From: Alloalcanivorax mobilis
GTDB lineage: Bacteria; Pseudomonadota; Gammaproteobacteria; Pseudomonadales; Alcanivoracaceae
Assembly (NCBI RefSeq): GCF_002864685.1
Contig: NZ_NMQZ01000001.1
Location: 1-64,000 of the forward strand
Reading direction: 5' to 3'
Length of the DNA: 64,000 nt
A program made the translations under genes and the position numbers. Shown in pieces: positions 7,313 to 16,384 of this stretch. Position 1 is the stretch's first letter. Each line of letters opens with the position of its first letter. The notes under the pieces are model-generated. The model was not told the DNA's origin and searched no databases. It was given only the letters and a program-made list of their open reading frames with translations.

Positions 7313-8996
7313 TTGGCAGATCTTCCAGCAAGATCATTCGTCCTTGCTGAGCGTCGGATATCTGGATATCAACAACGCCCAGGCTCAAGCCAAGCCCGGA
7401 TAGCAGCGGATCAATGACTGCATCCAAGAGATTGGTTACCAGCCCGACAAGCTGGCTCTGCAATATTCCATTGACCGCGCCGATGATTGGCGTTAATAGC
7501 AAATTGAGCGCCGAACAAAGCAGGCCGCAGGAAAAACTGCCGGCATGAGCCGAGCCGGTCACGGTTAGATTCGCCCCGGTTATGCCACCCAAGCCCAAAC
7601 CGCCACCAACGGATATTGTTTCCGGTTGAGGTTCGTCCAATGGCATTGGCTGACTGTCGACATCGAAACTGTTTGAGCCCACTGGAAGATCAAGATTCAA
7701 GCGAAGGCCCAACAGCGTTATCGGAATACCCAGCAATGCCAGTTGAGCATTCACATCGGCGGCACCGGAAACAGAAGCCACGCCGGACTGCCCTCTAACT
7801 CCGAACCTCACCTGATTAAAAAGACCTTGCGCGCATTCAGCCCGCACCAAATCAGCGGTCCCAACACCGGTCTGCACCTCGATAGGGAGATCCACCAGAA
7901 CTCTAACGCCTGTTCCCAGAACAATAATATTCAGATTTATTTCGGCGTTTAAGACTATGGCGACGTCAGCCGTTTCCACATGGCCTATCCATTGCTGAGA
8001 TGCATCCTGTCTCGCCGGCGCAACCACCACGGAAGGCGCATTGAACACCTGGATACTGGCACCAACGTTTGCCAACCCGGGTATGCTTACGCCTATGTTA
8101 TTAAGCATTACGGACGTTCCTTGCAGAACATTCAGCGTCATGCTCATTAGAAGGTCATACACCGGAATAGTAGCGTTCTCGGGAACCACCGCGCCGTCTT
8201 CCGCCAGTTTCAGTACTTTCTCTACGCTTACTCCCTCAAGACCAGCGGCATTTTTAAGCAGGTCATCAACGAGTATCCCGGCCGGACTCGCGCCATCCAG
8301 AACCGTCGACAGAGCTTGCGCCAGCCCCTCAGCATCCACTGGCAATCGGTTAACAACGCTGCCGACCCCCGTGTCATCAAGCAGATCACCGAGCCGGACG
8401 GTCACATCAGCCAACTGGTTAAGGCTCGTAGGAGAAAAACTGTAAGGCGAACCGCCATTGAAAAGTCCGCCGAGCAAGCTGTTTAATACCGTTGCGCTTG
8501 CCGTGTCCCCGCCGGCGATGGCCGTGGTGCCGACTGCGCTGACCGTTGCCAGGACCTCTTTTCTCGAAGCAGCCGTTACTTCCAGGCCGACCCTACCAAA
8601 ACGCTCTGGAATCAACATTGATATCGGTGCCGAGCGCCTGTACCTGATAGCGACGCTATTCGCCTGCAGTAGCCCCGACTCTCGAAAAGCAAAGTCGCCG
8701 TCAGTTGCTTCCATAACGCCGGCTGCCGCTAAAAAATCGCCCTGCCCGTCCCAGCCGCTTTCCATGGCCAAGCGGCGGGCCTCTGTTTCAATATCATTGA
8801 ATGTGCTGGCGCCAGACAAGCTTGTGCAGGTTTGGGTGATCCCAGCCGCTGCGCTGGCCGCCGCGTTCGCTTGAGCCTGCATGTCCTGCCGCAGGGAGTA
8901 CAGGCGAGCACCATCCAGCGCTAGTACCGAGAGCAACACCACCACCACCATTAGCAGTGGAGTAATGAACATCAAAGCCCCGCGCTGGCCGTTCAT
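7290..8996 (-). CDS. tadG: Tad pilus minor pseudopilin-like protein TadG
   Basis: 568 residues. The N-terminus MNGQRGALMFITPLLMVVVV is a TadG-type membrane anchor with the RGA sequence typical of TadE/F/G proteins; a large exported domain of about 530 residues follows, rich in small and hydrophobic residues. TadG is thought to anchor or tip the Flp fibre. ATG 8996 is chosen over the open frame reaching 9167, because the anchor begins there and it starts one base after the stop of the upstream gene. The C-terminal coding end overlaps the PAP2 gene by 23 bases. Confidence 0.88.
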   Translation of the reverse strand: MNGQRGALMFITPLLMVVVVLLSVLALDGARLYSLRQDMQAQANAAASAAAGITQTCTSLSGASTFNDIETEARRLAMESGWDGQGDFLAAAGVMEATDGDFAFRESGLLQANSVAIRYRRSAPISMLIPERFGRVGLEVTAASRKEVLATVSAVGTTAIAGGDTASATVLNSLLGGLFNGGSPYSFSPTSLNQLADVTVRLGDLLDDTGVGSVVNRLPVDAEGLAQALSTVLDGASPAGILVDDLLKNAAGLEGVSVEKVLKLAEDGAVVPENATIPVYDLLMSMTLNVLQGTSVMLNNIGVSIPGLANVGASIQVFNAPSVVVAPARQDASQQWIGHVETADVAIVLNAEINLNIIVLGTGVRVLVDLPIEVQTGVGTADLVRAECAQGLFNQVRFGVRGQSGVASVSGAADVNAQLALLGIPITLLGLRLNLDLPVGSNSFDVDSQPMPLDEPQPETISVGGGLGLGGITGANLTVTGSAHAGSFSCGLLCSALNLLLTPIIGAVNGILQSQLVGLVTNLLDAVIDPLLSGLGLSLGVVDIQISDAQQGRMILLEDLPSEIFDNQ

Positions 8997-8997
8997 T

Positions 8998-9270
8998 TCA
9001 GTTCTCTTCCCGGGTCTGGTCTTCGCCAAAATCTTCCGGGATTGGCTGCTTAAAGGTATCGGCGATGCGGCGCTGGCTGTCGACGTAGAGAGGGGCGGAC
9101 AGTTCGCTTCGTGCTGCTGGTGCCGATTGGCTCTGCTGATCGAGGAGCTTTTTAGTGTCGAATTCATAGCGCCGCTCCACCACCTGGCCGGAGAGGCCGA
9201 AAGCCGGCGGTTGGTCCGCCAGGGCCAGCAGGGGCGCCATCATCAGCATTGAGAAAATTACTTTTTTCAT
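8998..9270 (-). CDS. DUF3613-type small exported protein of the tad operon
   Basis: A 90-residue protein with a signal peptide (about 1-19, ending ALA). The mature part contains TKKLLDQQ, then YVDSQRRIADTFKQPIPEDF, which resembles the DUF3613 signature seen next to tadD in other tad loci. ATG 9270 overlaps the tadD stop in an ATGA arrangement, and its own stop is one base before the tadG start, so all three are translated together. Role unknown, presumably periplasmic support for Flp pilus assembly. Confidence 0.75.
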   Translation of the reverse strand: MKKVIFSMLMMAPLLALADQPPAFGLSGQVVERRYEFDTKKLLDQQSQSAPAARSELSAPLYVDSQRRIADTFKQPIPEDFGEDQTREEN

Positions 9271-9944
9271 TCCGCTCTCCCGAACTGCGGGGCCAGTTTT
9301 TCCGCGTAGGCCCGCTCATCGCCGGTGAAGTTGTATTGCTGGGTCATCCACTGCAGGCCCGCCCAGTTTTCGGTGAGCAGATAAGCCACCGCCAGGTTCT
9401 GACGTACCGGGCCTTCACCGTTGCCCAGCTCCATGGCGGTGCGCAGTTCGTAGGCGGCCTCTTCGGGCAGGCCGACCACCAACAGCACGTAGCCATAGTC
9501 GTTCCGCACTTCGGCGGACGCCGGTGTGCGTTCGCGGGCGATGCGCAGATGGTTCAGTGCGCCGTTCACATCGTTCTTTTTCAGCAGCACCATGCCCAGG
9601 CCATGGTGGCTACGGCCGGTGCCGCATTGGTCCACCAGGGCCCGAAACACTTCCTCGGAGCGGTCCAGGCGACCGGTGGCGGCCAACAACTGGCCGTAGC
9701 GCAGCCAGTGATCGACGGTGGCCAGCGGCCGGCTTTCCAGTTGCGCGAGGGCGGCGTGCTCGCGTTGGCGCGCCATCATGTCGTCGATCATGTCCATCTG
9801 AACCTGATCCTCGGGTCGGTTCACCGGCTCGCAGCTCAGGTTGGCCAGGCTGAGGCGATCCTCCGCTGTGACTGGCGGCGGTGGTTGGTGCGCGCATCCT
9901 CCCAGCATGACCGCGGTGACCAGCCCTAATATAATTTTCTGCAT
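9267..9944 (-). CDS. tadD: Tad pilus assembly lipoprotein TadD (TPR)
   Basis: A 225-residue lipoprotein: MQKIILGLVTAVMLGGC gives a lipobox with Cys17. TPR-like helical repeats occupy about 75-200, including SHHGLGMVLLKKNDVNGALNHL and AEVRNDYGYVLLVVGLPEEA. TadD is an outer-membrane-associated pilotin-like factor that helps the RcpA secretin. It follows tadC by about 57 bases, with AAAGGAT-like ribosome-site bases before the start. Nothing is broken. Confidence 0.92.
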   Translation of the reverse strand: MQKIILGLVTAVMLGGCAHQPPPPVTAEDRLSLANLSCEPVNRPEDQVQMDMIDDMMARQREHAALAQLESRPLATVDHWLRYGQLLAATGRLDRSEEVFRALVDQCGTGRSHHGLGMVLLKKNDVNGALNHLRIARERTPASAEVRNDYGYVLLVVGLPEEAAYELRTAMELGNGEGPVRQNLAVAYLLTENWAGLQWMTQQYNFTGDERAYAEKLAPQFGRAE

Positions 9945-10001
9945 CCTTTGCTCTCCGTTTCTTTATGCCCGCGGTGCTCTGTTGCCGCGACAATACGCCC
10001 G

Positions 10002-10871
10002 CTACCGTGACAACGCTTCGGCGATGGAAATCACCGCCGGCCCACCAATCAAACTAAACAGCGCCGGCAGCATGAACGCCATCATCACCACGGTCATCTT
10101 GGCACCGATGCGGTTGGTCTCTTCACGAATACGATTGCGCTCCACGTTCTGGGCTTCATGAATAATCTGATCCAGACTGTGAGAAACACCAGCGCCAAGC
10201 TGGCTGCTCTGCTTCATCAGCACTACATAGTTACGCAGCACCGGGATGCGCCGGTTCTCGCCGAGCTCATCCAGTGCCTGGCTGCGTTCGGCGCCGGACT
10301 CCATCAGGCGGTTAAAGCGGTCCAGCCTGGGCGCCAGCATCGGCAACATGGCGCGCCCTTGCGCCGCGATCAGACGCAACACCCGCTCCAGGGACAAGCC
10401 GGCTTCAATCAGCATGCGGGTGAGGTGACACAGCTCCACCGCTTCCAGATTCTGTTGAAGCTCCGCCGCTTTGCCCATGCCGCGAATCACCCGACGCGGC
10501 ACCAGGAAGGCGAGCACCGCCACCACCATGCCACCGAGCAAACCAAACACGGCAAAGCCCGCCATGATTGCCAGTGCCGGAATCAGCCAACAGAACAGCA
10601 GATAGAGCACCTGCGCCTGTTCCTTACCGCGTCCGGTGGCGGCGTAGGCTTCACGAATCTCCTCGAAATCCCCCCTGGCCAGCGACGACTCGGTGAACTG
10701 GCTGGCAAGCCGGCCCAGCCAGGATGATTTAACGGCATCCTCGTCCACCGCCTGTTCCCGCAGACGCGCATTAATGCGAGCCCGTCGCGCCCACTGGGGT
10801 GCTTTTACCGACGCCACCCAGACCGAGGCCAAGGCGATGACGATGGCGGCGAGCAACCAGGCATTAATCAC
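10002..10871 (-). CDS. tadC: Tad inner-membrane platform protein TadC
   Basis: 289 residues of the type II secretion F family. One N-terminal membrane helix (about 4-24) precedes a cytoplasmic stretch, a central pair of helices (about 89-125) and a C-terminal helix (about 262-285). The family core ELCHLTRMLIEAGLSLERVLRLIA lies between. TadB and TadC together form the inner-membrane platform on which TadA drives fibre assembly. The start is GTG at 10871, eight bases inside tadB, and is preceded by AGGGGGTGGG. Confidence 0.93.
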   Translation of the reverse strand: MINAWLLAAIVIALASVWVASVKAPQWARRARINARLREQAVDEDAVKSSWLGRLASQFTESSLARGDFEEIREAYAATGRGKEQAQVLYLLFCWLIPALAIMAGFAVFGLLGGMVVAVLAFLVPRRVIRGMGKAAELQQNLEAVELCHLTRMLIEAGLSLERVLRLIAAQGRAMLPMLAPRLDRFNRLMESGAERSQALDELGENRRIPVLRNYVVLMKQSSQLGAGVSHSLDQIIHEAQNVERNRIREETNRIGAKMTVVMMAFMLPALFSLIGGPAVISIAEALSR

Positions 10872-11781
10872 GGCCCACCCCCTGAATCATCCGCCAGATA
10901 ATGATCACACCAAGCCCCTGAAGCGCGCCAGCGATGCCCAGCATCACATGGCCGGTGGACGTGCTCAGCAGCACGCGGGAATAATTTTCGTTCATCAGCA
11001 TCATGTAGGCCGCCAACCCCAGGGGCAGCAACGCGAAGGCGGCGGCGGTGAAGCGGGTTTCCGCGGTGGCGGCAAGAAATTCCCGGCGCAGTTCCTGTTG
11101 CGAGCGCAGCGAGCCGGCGACCTGCTGAAACACCGGGCGAATCGACGAACCGAAACGCGAGGAAGTGCGCAGGGCAATGGACACCAGCACCAGGGAAGGC
11201 ACCTGATAAAGCGCGGCGAAATCCTCGAACAAGCCGGTGTAATCACGACCGGATTCCACCGCGCTGCGCAGGCGGAAAGAAAGCGGGTCAAACACCGGCG
11301 GCGCGTCGCGGAACGATTCCACCAGGGCGTTCTCTAGGGAGCGGCCGGCGTCCATATAACGCAAAGCGGTGTCGATCAGGCCGGGCAATTCCTCATAAAT
11401 GCGCCGGCGCTGTTGCTGGAAGCGAAACCGCCAGTACATCCACAGCGCCACCACGATCAACCCGGCCGTGATCAGGGCCACCAACGCGCCGTTCAAGCTC
11501 AGCACCACACCCACGAACACGACAATGACCAGTGCCGATACCATCAACTGACCGCGAGACAGTCGGATGTCGGCGCGCAGCAGTATCCGCTCCAGCGAAG
11601 ACAGCGTCACCCGCACTTCGGAATCGCTGTTGACGTCGAGGGAAGGCCGCAGCCGGTCGCGCACGTTGTCACGCAGTAACCGTCGTTGCCGATAACGGGC
11701 CCACAGCCACTGCAGAACCATCAGCAACAGAGCCAATACCGCCAGCGTGCGGGCCAGAGCGAGCATCTGTTCAGTCGCCAT
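10864..11781 (-). CDS. tadB: Tad inner-membrane platform protein TadB
   Basis: 305 residues, F family, with an N-terminal helix (about 7-25), a pair of helices near 85-120 and C-terminal helices after 235. The family core GLIDTALRYMDAGRSLENAL lies at about 130-150. ATG 11781 follows GGAG at an eight-base spacing. The alternative GTG at 11790 overlaps that ribosome site and is unlikely. The gene overlaps the end of tadA by 11 bases and the start of tadC by 8, so the three are coupled. Confidence 0.93.
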   Translation of the reverse strand: MATEQMLALARTLAVLALLLMVLQWLWARYRQRRLLRDNVRDRLRPSLDVNSDSEVRVTLSSLERILLRADIRLSRGQLMVSALVIVVFVGVVLSLNGALVALITAGLIVVALWMYWRFRFQQQRRRIYEELPGLIDTALRYMDAGRSLENALVESFRDAPPVFDPLSFRLRSAVESGRDYTGLFEDFAALYQVPSLVLVSIALRTSSRFGSSIRPVFQQVAGSLRSQQELRREFLAATAETRFTAAAFALLPLGLAAYMMLMNENYSRVLLSTSTGHVMLGIAGALQGLGVIIIWRMIQGVGRD

Positions 11782-12940
11782 GGTCGCCACTCCGGTACAG
11801 GTAATCCATGTGGTAGGGGTTGTCGTCGGTGGGCGTGAGGGCTACCACCTCGCTGACCACGCGTCGGCCATCGGGGGTGCGAACGAGCTGAATAATAATG
11901 TCCAGCGCCGAGCCGATCAGCCGGCCGATGGCTTTTTCGCTGGCGTCGTAACCGTTCACCGCCAGCAGGGTTTCGATTCGAACCAGGGCGTCCTTGGTGG
12001 TATTGGCGTGGATGGTGCTCATGGAACCTTCGTGGCCGGTGTTCATCGCCTGCAGCAGTTCGATGATTTCGCCGGAACGCACCTCACCCAGAATGATCCG
12101 GTCCGGGCGCATTCGCAGTGAGTTGATCACCAGTTCCCGCGCCGAGATACGGCCCTTGCCTTCGGTGTTGGCCGGGCGCGTTTCCAGGCGCACCACGTGG
12201 GGGTGATGCAGCACCAGTTCGGCGGAATCCTCAATGGTGAGAATGCGTTCCTGGCGGGGAATGTACTGGCTGATCAGATTGAGCATGGTGGTCTTACCGG
12301 TGCCGGTGCCACCGCTGATAATAATATTGCGGCGCGATTCCACCGCGCGTACCAGCACATCCAGGCACGCTTCGGTCATCGAACCACTGTCGATCAATTG
12401 CTGCGCGGAAAGATGATTGCCGGTGAATTTTCGGATACTGATCGAGGGGCCATCCAGAGCCAGTGGCGGAATAATGGCGTTGACGCGGGAGCCATCCGGG
12501 AGGCGCGCATCCACCATCGGGCTGGACTCATCCAACCGCCGGCCCAGCGGTGCCAGCATGCGGCGAATCACGCGCACCACATGATCGTCGTTGATAAAGC
12601 GGGTGTGGGCGCGCTGCAACACACCGGCCACTTCAACAAACACGTGGCCGGGGCCGTTCACCAGAATGTCGTTGATGCGATCGTCGGCGAGCAGCGGTTC
12701 CAACGGGCCGAAACCGGTGACTTCGTCGACCACATCGCGCACCAGAAGATTGAGATCCTGGGTGGACAACGGCACCCGGTGATGGGAAATGTACTGGCCA
12801 ACACTGTTGCGGATAAATTCATTCAGGCCGTCCCGCCCGGCCCGGCCGACTTCGATGCCTTCTTCGTCAAGCCGCTCCACCACCCAGCGATGGGTGCGCT
12901 CTTTGAGTTCCTGATACTCCTGGTCCACTCGAGCGGCCAC
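11771..12940 (-). CDS. tadA: Tad pilus assembly ATPase TadA (CpaF)
   Basis: A 389-residue secretion ATPase. It shows the Walker A GGTGTGKTT (about 205-213), the Asp box ILTIEDSAEL, the Walker B RIILGEVRSGE (about 280-290) and the His box TGHEGSMSTIHANT (about 298-311), all intact. The N-terminal domain includes GFGPLEPLLADDRINDILVNG. It hydrolyses ATP to power assembly and probably retraction of Flp pili through TadB/TadC. The start is GTG 12940, with GGAG nine bases upstream. Confidence 0.96.
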   Translation of the reverse strand: MAARVDQEYQELKERTHRWVVERLDEEGIEVGRAGRDGLNEFIRNSVGQYISHHRVPLSTQDLNLLVRDVVDEVTGFGPLEPLLADDRINDILVNGPGHVFVEVAGVLQRAHTRFINDDHVVRVIRRMLAPLGRRLDESSPMVDARLPDGSRVNAIIPPLALDGPSISIRKFTGNHLSAQQLIDSGSMTEACLDVLVRAVESRRNIIISGGTGTGKTTMLNLISQYIPRQERILTIEDSAELVLHHPHVVRLETRPANTEGKGRISARELVINSLRMRPDRIILGEVRSGEIIELLQAMNTGHEGSMSTIHANTTKDALVRIETLLAVNGYDASEKAIGRLIGSALDIIIQLVRTPDGRRVVSEVVALTPTDDNPYHMDYLYRSGDHGD

Positions 12941-12950
12941 GGTCTGTCTC

Positions 12951-14138
12951 CTACCTGCTCAGCATGCGACCGAACAGCCCGCGCCGAGCGACGCCCCCGG
13001 CCTCACCGCCGAGATGATCGAGCAGGCCATCCATGGCCCGGCTGTAAGCGCATCGCGGCGATTGTTCGGTGATCGGCTTACCGGAGTTGATCGCCAGGAG
13101 CCGATGCCGCCAATCCATTGGCAGGGCCCCCGCCAGATCCACCGCCACGGTTTCGCTGAGTTCGGAAAGATCCGGCGGCACGCCGGCATCGTGGCCATCG
13201 ACGATCAGCTCCACGCGGCTGTCGCGCCCCAGATGGGAACGCCAGTCATGAATCAGACGGCGGGCGGCGTGAGCGTGATCCACCAACGGGTGCGCGGCGA
13301 CCAGAAGGTGGCGGGTATGAATGCCCAGCGCCCGCACCCAGTGGCTGCCCTGCACCGCCGCCACGTTGATAATGATGTGATCGAACATCTGCATCAGCCG
13401 GTTCAGCGCGATGAACAAGTCGGCGCTGCGGTCGCCGTCCAACGTGGTGCCGGTAGTGCCACCGGCCAGCAGGCGCAGCCCCGGGCGGTACTCCTCCAGG
13501 GCCGTGTCGATCAGGGTTTCGTCCAGGGTTTCCGGGTTGGCGAGCAGATTATCCAGGGTGAATTCGGTGCCGGTGTCGAGATAAAACACGCCGCGCTCGC
13601 GCCACTGGGTGTCGATCGCCAAACAGCGTTTAGTGGGAAAGCGCTGATTGAGACCAATGGCCAGATTCTGCGCCAGAAAGCGGGTATCCACGGTGGGGTC
13701 CGCGCCGGTGACCAGCGTCAGATTGTTCACCGACGAGCGGTTCTCATCACCGTAATGGCCACTGCGCACCAGTTGATGACGACGCAACCGGTCGCGGATT
13801 TCGGTGGCGTCGTTGCCGGCCAGAAAACAGTCCCGGGCGCCGGCGCGCATGCTCTGTAACAACAGGTCCTGGTTGGCGCGGGTGCACACGGTGATCACGG
13901 TGACCCAGGGGCGCGCGCTGGTCAGTGCGGTGATGATCGCCAGGGACTGGTCCAGGTCGTGCTCGGTGATTTCCACCAGCACCATATGGGCGGTGGTCGC
14001 TTCCAGCAGGCGCAACACCCGGGTCAGATCGCCGCGGCTGACGAATTCCAGCCGGAACGGATCTTCCACCACCCGGTCCAACCAGGCCTTGATGCCGGGG
14101 TCGTCAACCACGGACAGAATGATTTCGTTATCGTTCAT
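12951..14138 (-). CDS. tadZ: Tad localisation protein TadZ/CpaE, degenerate P-loop
   Basis: 395 residues: a response-regulator-like receiver domain (about 1-130, without a clean phospho-Asp) followed by a MinD/ParA-like domain. TadZ places the Tad machinery at a site on the cell. Where a deviant Walker A (KGGxGK[T/S]T) should stand, the sequence reads LVTGADPTVDTRFLAQNLA, so the P-loop Lys and Thr are missing. The later LAIDTQWRERG keeps the shape of the Walker A-prime strand. The protein may bind partners without hydrolysing ATP. It sits ten bases from tadA and four bases after rcpA. Confidence 0.88.
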   Translation of the reverse strand: MNDNEIILSVVDDPGIKAWLDRVVEDPFRLEFVSRGDLTRVLRLLEATTAHMVLVEITEHDLDQSLAIITALTSARPWVTVITVCTRANQDLLLQSMRAGARDCFLAGNDATEIRDRLRRHQLVRSGHYGDENRSSVNNLTLVTGADPTVDTRFLAQNLAIGLNQRFPTKRCLAIDTQWRERGVFYLDTGTEFTLDNLLANPETLDETLIDTALEEYRPGLRLLAGGTTGTTLDGDRSADLFIALNRLMQMFDHIIINVAAVQGSHWVRALGIHTRHLLVAAHPLVDHAHAARRLIHDWRSHLGRDSRVELIVDGHDAGVPPDLSELSETVAVDLAGALPMDWRHRLLAINSGKPITEQSPRCAYSRAMDGLLDHLGGEAGGVARRGLFGRMLSR

Positions 14139-14142
14139 GGCT

Positions 14143-15420
14143 TCACCAGCTCAGTCCGTGACGAAGGGGTTGCGAGCCACGCCGGGTCTCGGTGGCCATA
14201 TCCAGCCACTGGGTGCTGGATTCGTGATAACGCTGGGCCGGCAAACGGATCGGCCGTTGGCCCGCCTGTCGCGGCGTGACCAGATGGGGGGTCACCACCA
14301 TCACCAGCTCCTTGTCTTCCCGGGAGATGCGGCTGGAGCGGAAGAACGCGCCCAGCACCGGAATGTTGCCAAGGCCCGGCACCCGGTCGCTGCTGTTGAT
14401 GGTGTTGCGGCTGACCAGCCCGCTGATGATGAAGGTCTCCCCCGGCGCCAGCGACACCGTGGTCTGCGAACGCCGGACACGCAGGCCCGGCACCGCCACG
14501 CCGCCGGTCTCCACACCGGCGGAGAAGTCCAGCTCGCTGACCTCCGGCGCCACTTTAAGAATGATCTGATCGCCGCTGATCACCGTGGGCGTCAGGGTCA
14601 GGCCGACACCGAATTCCTTGAACTCGATCTGCACGCCGTTGATATCACTGCGCGTGGGCACCGGGAATTCACCGCCGGACAGGAACGAGGCGCTCTGGCC
14701 GCTAAGGCTGGTGAGCGACGGCTCCGCCAGGGTATAAGCAAAGCCGCCGGATTCCAGGGCGTTGATAATGGTCAGAGAATTCTTGCCGATACCAAACAGA
14801 TTGAAGCCATCCGAACTGATCGGGGTTTGCGAGGCAGAGGCCCCGGAGAAGCCCCGGAATGAAGTGCCCGGCGGCGCGATGCCGATGGCCGAGTCGCCGC
14901 CGTTAAAAAGATTGGCGTAATACACACCCAGGCTGTTAAGTTCGGTGCGGCTCACTTCCAGCACCCGAATATCGGTCTGCACCTGGGTGCCGAACGGCAG
15001 CGCGCCCCCCAGGGTGGTGGCCACCACCACCGCGCTGCGCAGCGGCTGGTCATTGCCACGCACCCATACCGACAGCACCGCGGAGCCCTCTTTCTTGGCG
15101 GTGACCAGCAACTCCTGGGCGCCGGAAACAGTGACCGCCATGACCTCGGGATCGGAAGTGGCGACTTTCGTCACCGCCGCTGGAAAAGTAAGCACCTTCT
15201 GTTCGCCGGGAGCCACCTGCAGCGAGGCACCCATGTCATCGGCGGCCACCGGGGTGCCCGCCAGCAACAGCGCGGCGGCGGCCAACGCCGCGATCGCTTT
15301 AGCCGCGTTGCGTCGCTTGACAAGGACCAGGGCCATTGCCTGCACGCCGCGCCTTGCTACTGCGTGCGGTAGCGCCCACAGAACCATCGGGGAGTTGTTC
15401 AGAGATTCCTTAACGAACAT
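14143..15420 (-). CDS. rcpA: Tad outer-membrane secretin RcpA (CpaC)
   Basis: 425 residues: an N-terminal extension and signal segment (hydrophobic AAKAIAALAAAALLLAGTPVAA, cut near ADD), a BON/pilus-NtQ domain with KVATSDPEVMAVT, and a secretin domain at about 230-390 including VPGLGNIPVLGAFFRSS and KELVMVVTPHLV. It forms the outer-membrane channel of the Flp pilus. ATG 15420 is chosen because GAGGAGC sits six bases upstream; it overlaps the end of rcpC by 11 bases. An internal ATG at 15336 would give a shorter, more classical signal peptide. Confidence 0.93.
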   Translation of the reverse strand: MFVKESLNNSPMVLWALPHAVARRGVQAMALVLVKRRNAAKAIAALAAAALLLAGTPVAADDMGASLQVAPGEQKVLTFPAAVTKVATSDPEVMAVTVSGAQELLVTAKKEGSAVLSVWVRGNDQPLRSAVVVATTLGGALPFGTQVQTDIRVLEVSRTELNSLGVYYANLFNGGDSAIGIAPPGTSFRGFSGASASQTPISSDGFNLFGIGKNSLTIINALESGGFAYTLAEPSLTSLSGQSASFLSGGEFPVPTRSDINGVQIEFKEFGVGLTLTPTVISGDQIILKVAPEVSELDFSAGVETGGVAVPGLRVRRSQTTVSLAPGETFIISGLVSRNTINSSDRVPGLGNIPVLGAFFRSSRISREDKELVMVVTPHLVTPRQAGQRPIRLPAQRYHESSTQWLDMATETRRGSQPLRHGLSW

Positions 15421-16339
15421 AGGTGCTCCTCGATTCCGAGCCTTCGAAAATCTGTACCCGCTGGCCCGGCGACCGGCGCGGCGCAGGCGCCGCGGCTTTG
15501 GGCTTTTCTTTTTCGGGGAAGAAGTCGTCGAAGTAGAACGGTTGCGCCGCGGTAATGGCGGCAACGCTATCGTTATCAGGGGTGTCATCGGGAGCCTGAC
15601 GAGCACCCTGAGCAGATGGGTCGGCGCTGGCAAGCGGGTCTTCGACGGCGTTGCGCTCTTCGCCGCCCACCACCGCCAGCCGCAAACTGCCTTCGGCGGA
15701 CGCCAGCATCAGCGCCGGAATACGCGCCTCGGGTACCGACAGCACCACGGTGTTATTGCGTCTGCGGTTTTCTTCGCCGGCCGGGTCGGCGCCCTGGGAC
15801 AGCACACCGCGCACCGCCAGCACCGGCACCCGGCGCAGCATCACCAATGCCACCGGCTTGTCCTGATCGGAACGGCGGAAGGCGCTGACCACATCGACCA
15901 GATCACCGGGTTGCAACAGGCCACCGGCGCCGGTGACATCGTCCACCGGGATCGCCATGGCACGGAACCCGTCGGGCAGCGCCGCCTGCAAGGAGCCGCC
16001 GGGTTCGAGAATATCCTGGGTGAGCAATTCTCCCGGGCGAACGAAACGCTGCACCGGTTTATCCGCCACGGAAGTGTCCGCGGCGACCGCGCCGGCGATG
16101 GGTGACGTGGCCGTGACCACCGCCAGCTTTTCCTGGCTCAGCGTCTCACCGGTGCTCGCCGGCTGCATCACCACCCAGTAGCGATAGCTGGGCGCCGCTT
16201 TAGCCGCGTCCGCTTGAGATGGGCGTGATGGCTGACCAGCGGGAGTGGCCGGATCGCGGCTCAACCCGACAATCGCCAGCACCAGCGCCAGCAGGGCCAG
16301 CGCCAGAGCCGGCAACATGAACAACACTCTTGATCCCAT
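15410..16339 (-). CDS. rcpC: Tad pilus assembly protein RcpC (CpaB)
   Basis: 309 residues. A membrane anchor (about 5-26) is followed by an SAF-like domain (about 55-125, with VRPGELLTQDIL) and the CpaB core AMAIPVDDVTGAGGLLQPGDLVDVV (split here at about residues 127-151). The C-terminal third is low-complexity and acidic, rich in Pro and Ala. RcpC supports secretin assembly and may touch peptidoglycan. AGGAGGGG stands just before ATG 16339. It lies between tadE and rcpA. Confidence 0.92.
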   Translation of the reverse strand: MGSRVLFMLPALALALLALVLAIVGLSRDPATPAGQPSRPSQADAAKAAPSYRYWVVMQPASTGETLSQEKLAVVTATSPIAGAVAADTSVADKPVQRFVRPGELLTQDILEPGGSLQAALPDGFRAMAIPVDDVTGAGGLLQPGDLVDVVSAFRRSDQDKPVALVMLRRVPVLAVRGVLSQGADPAGEENRRRNNTVVLSVPEARIPALMLASAEGSLRLAVVGGEERNAVEDPLASADPSAQGARQAPDDTPDNDSVAAITAAQPFYFDDFFPEKEKPKAAAPAPRRSPGQRVQIFEGSESRSTYVR

Positions 16340-16384
16340 GTCCCCTCCTGAACATCCCTGTCTCGGTACTGCTTATCGTTGTGA

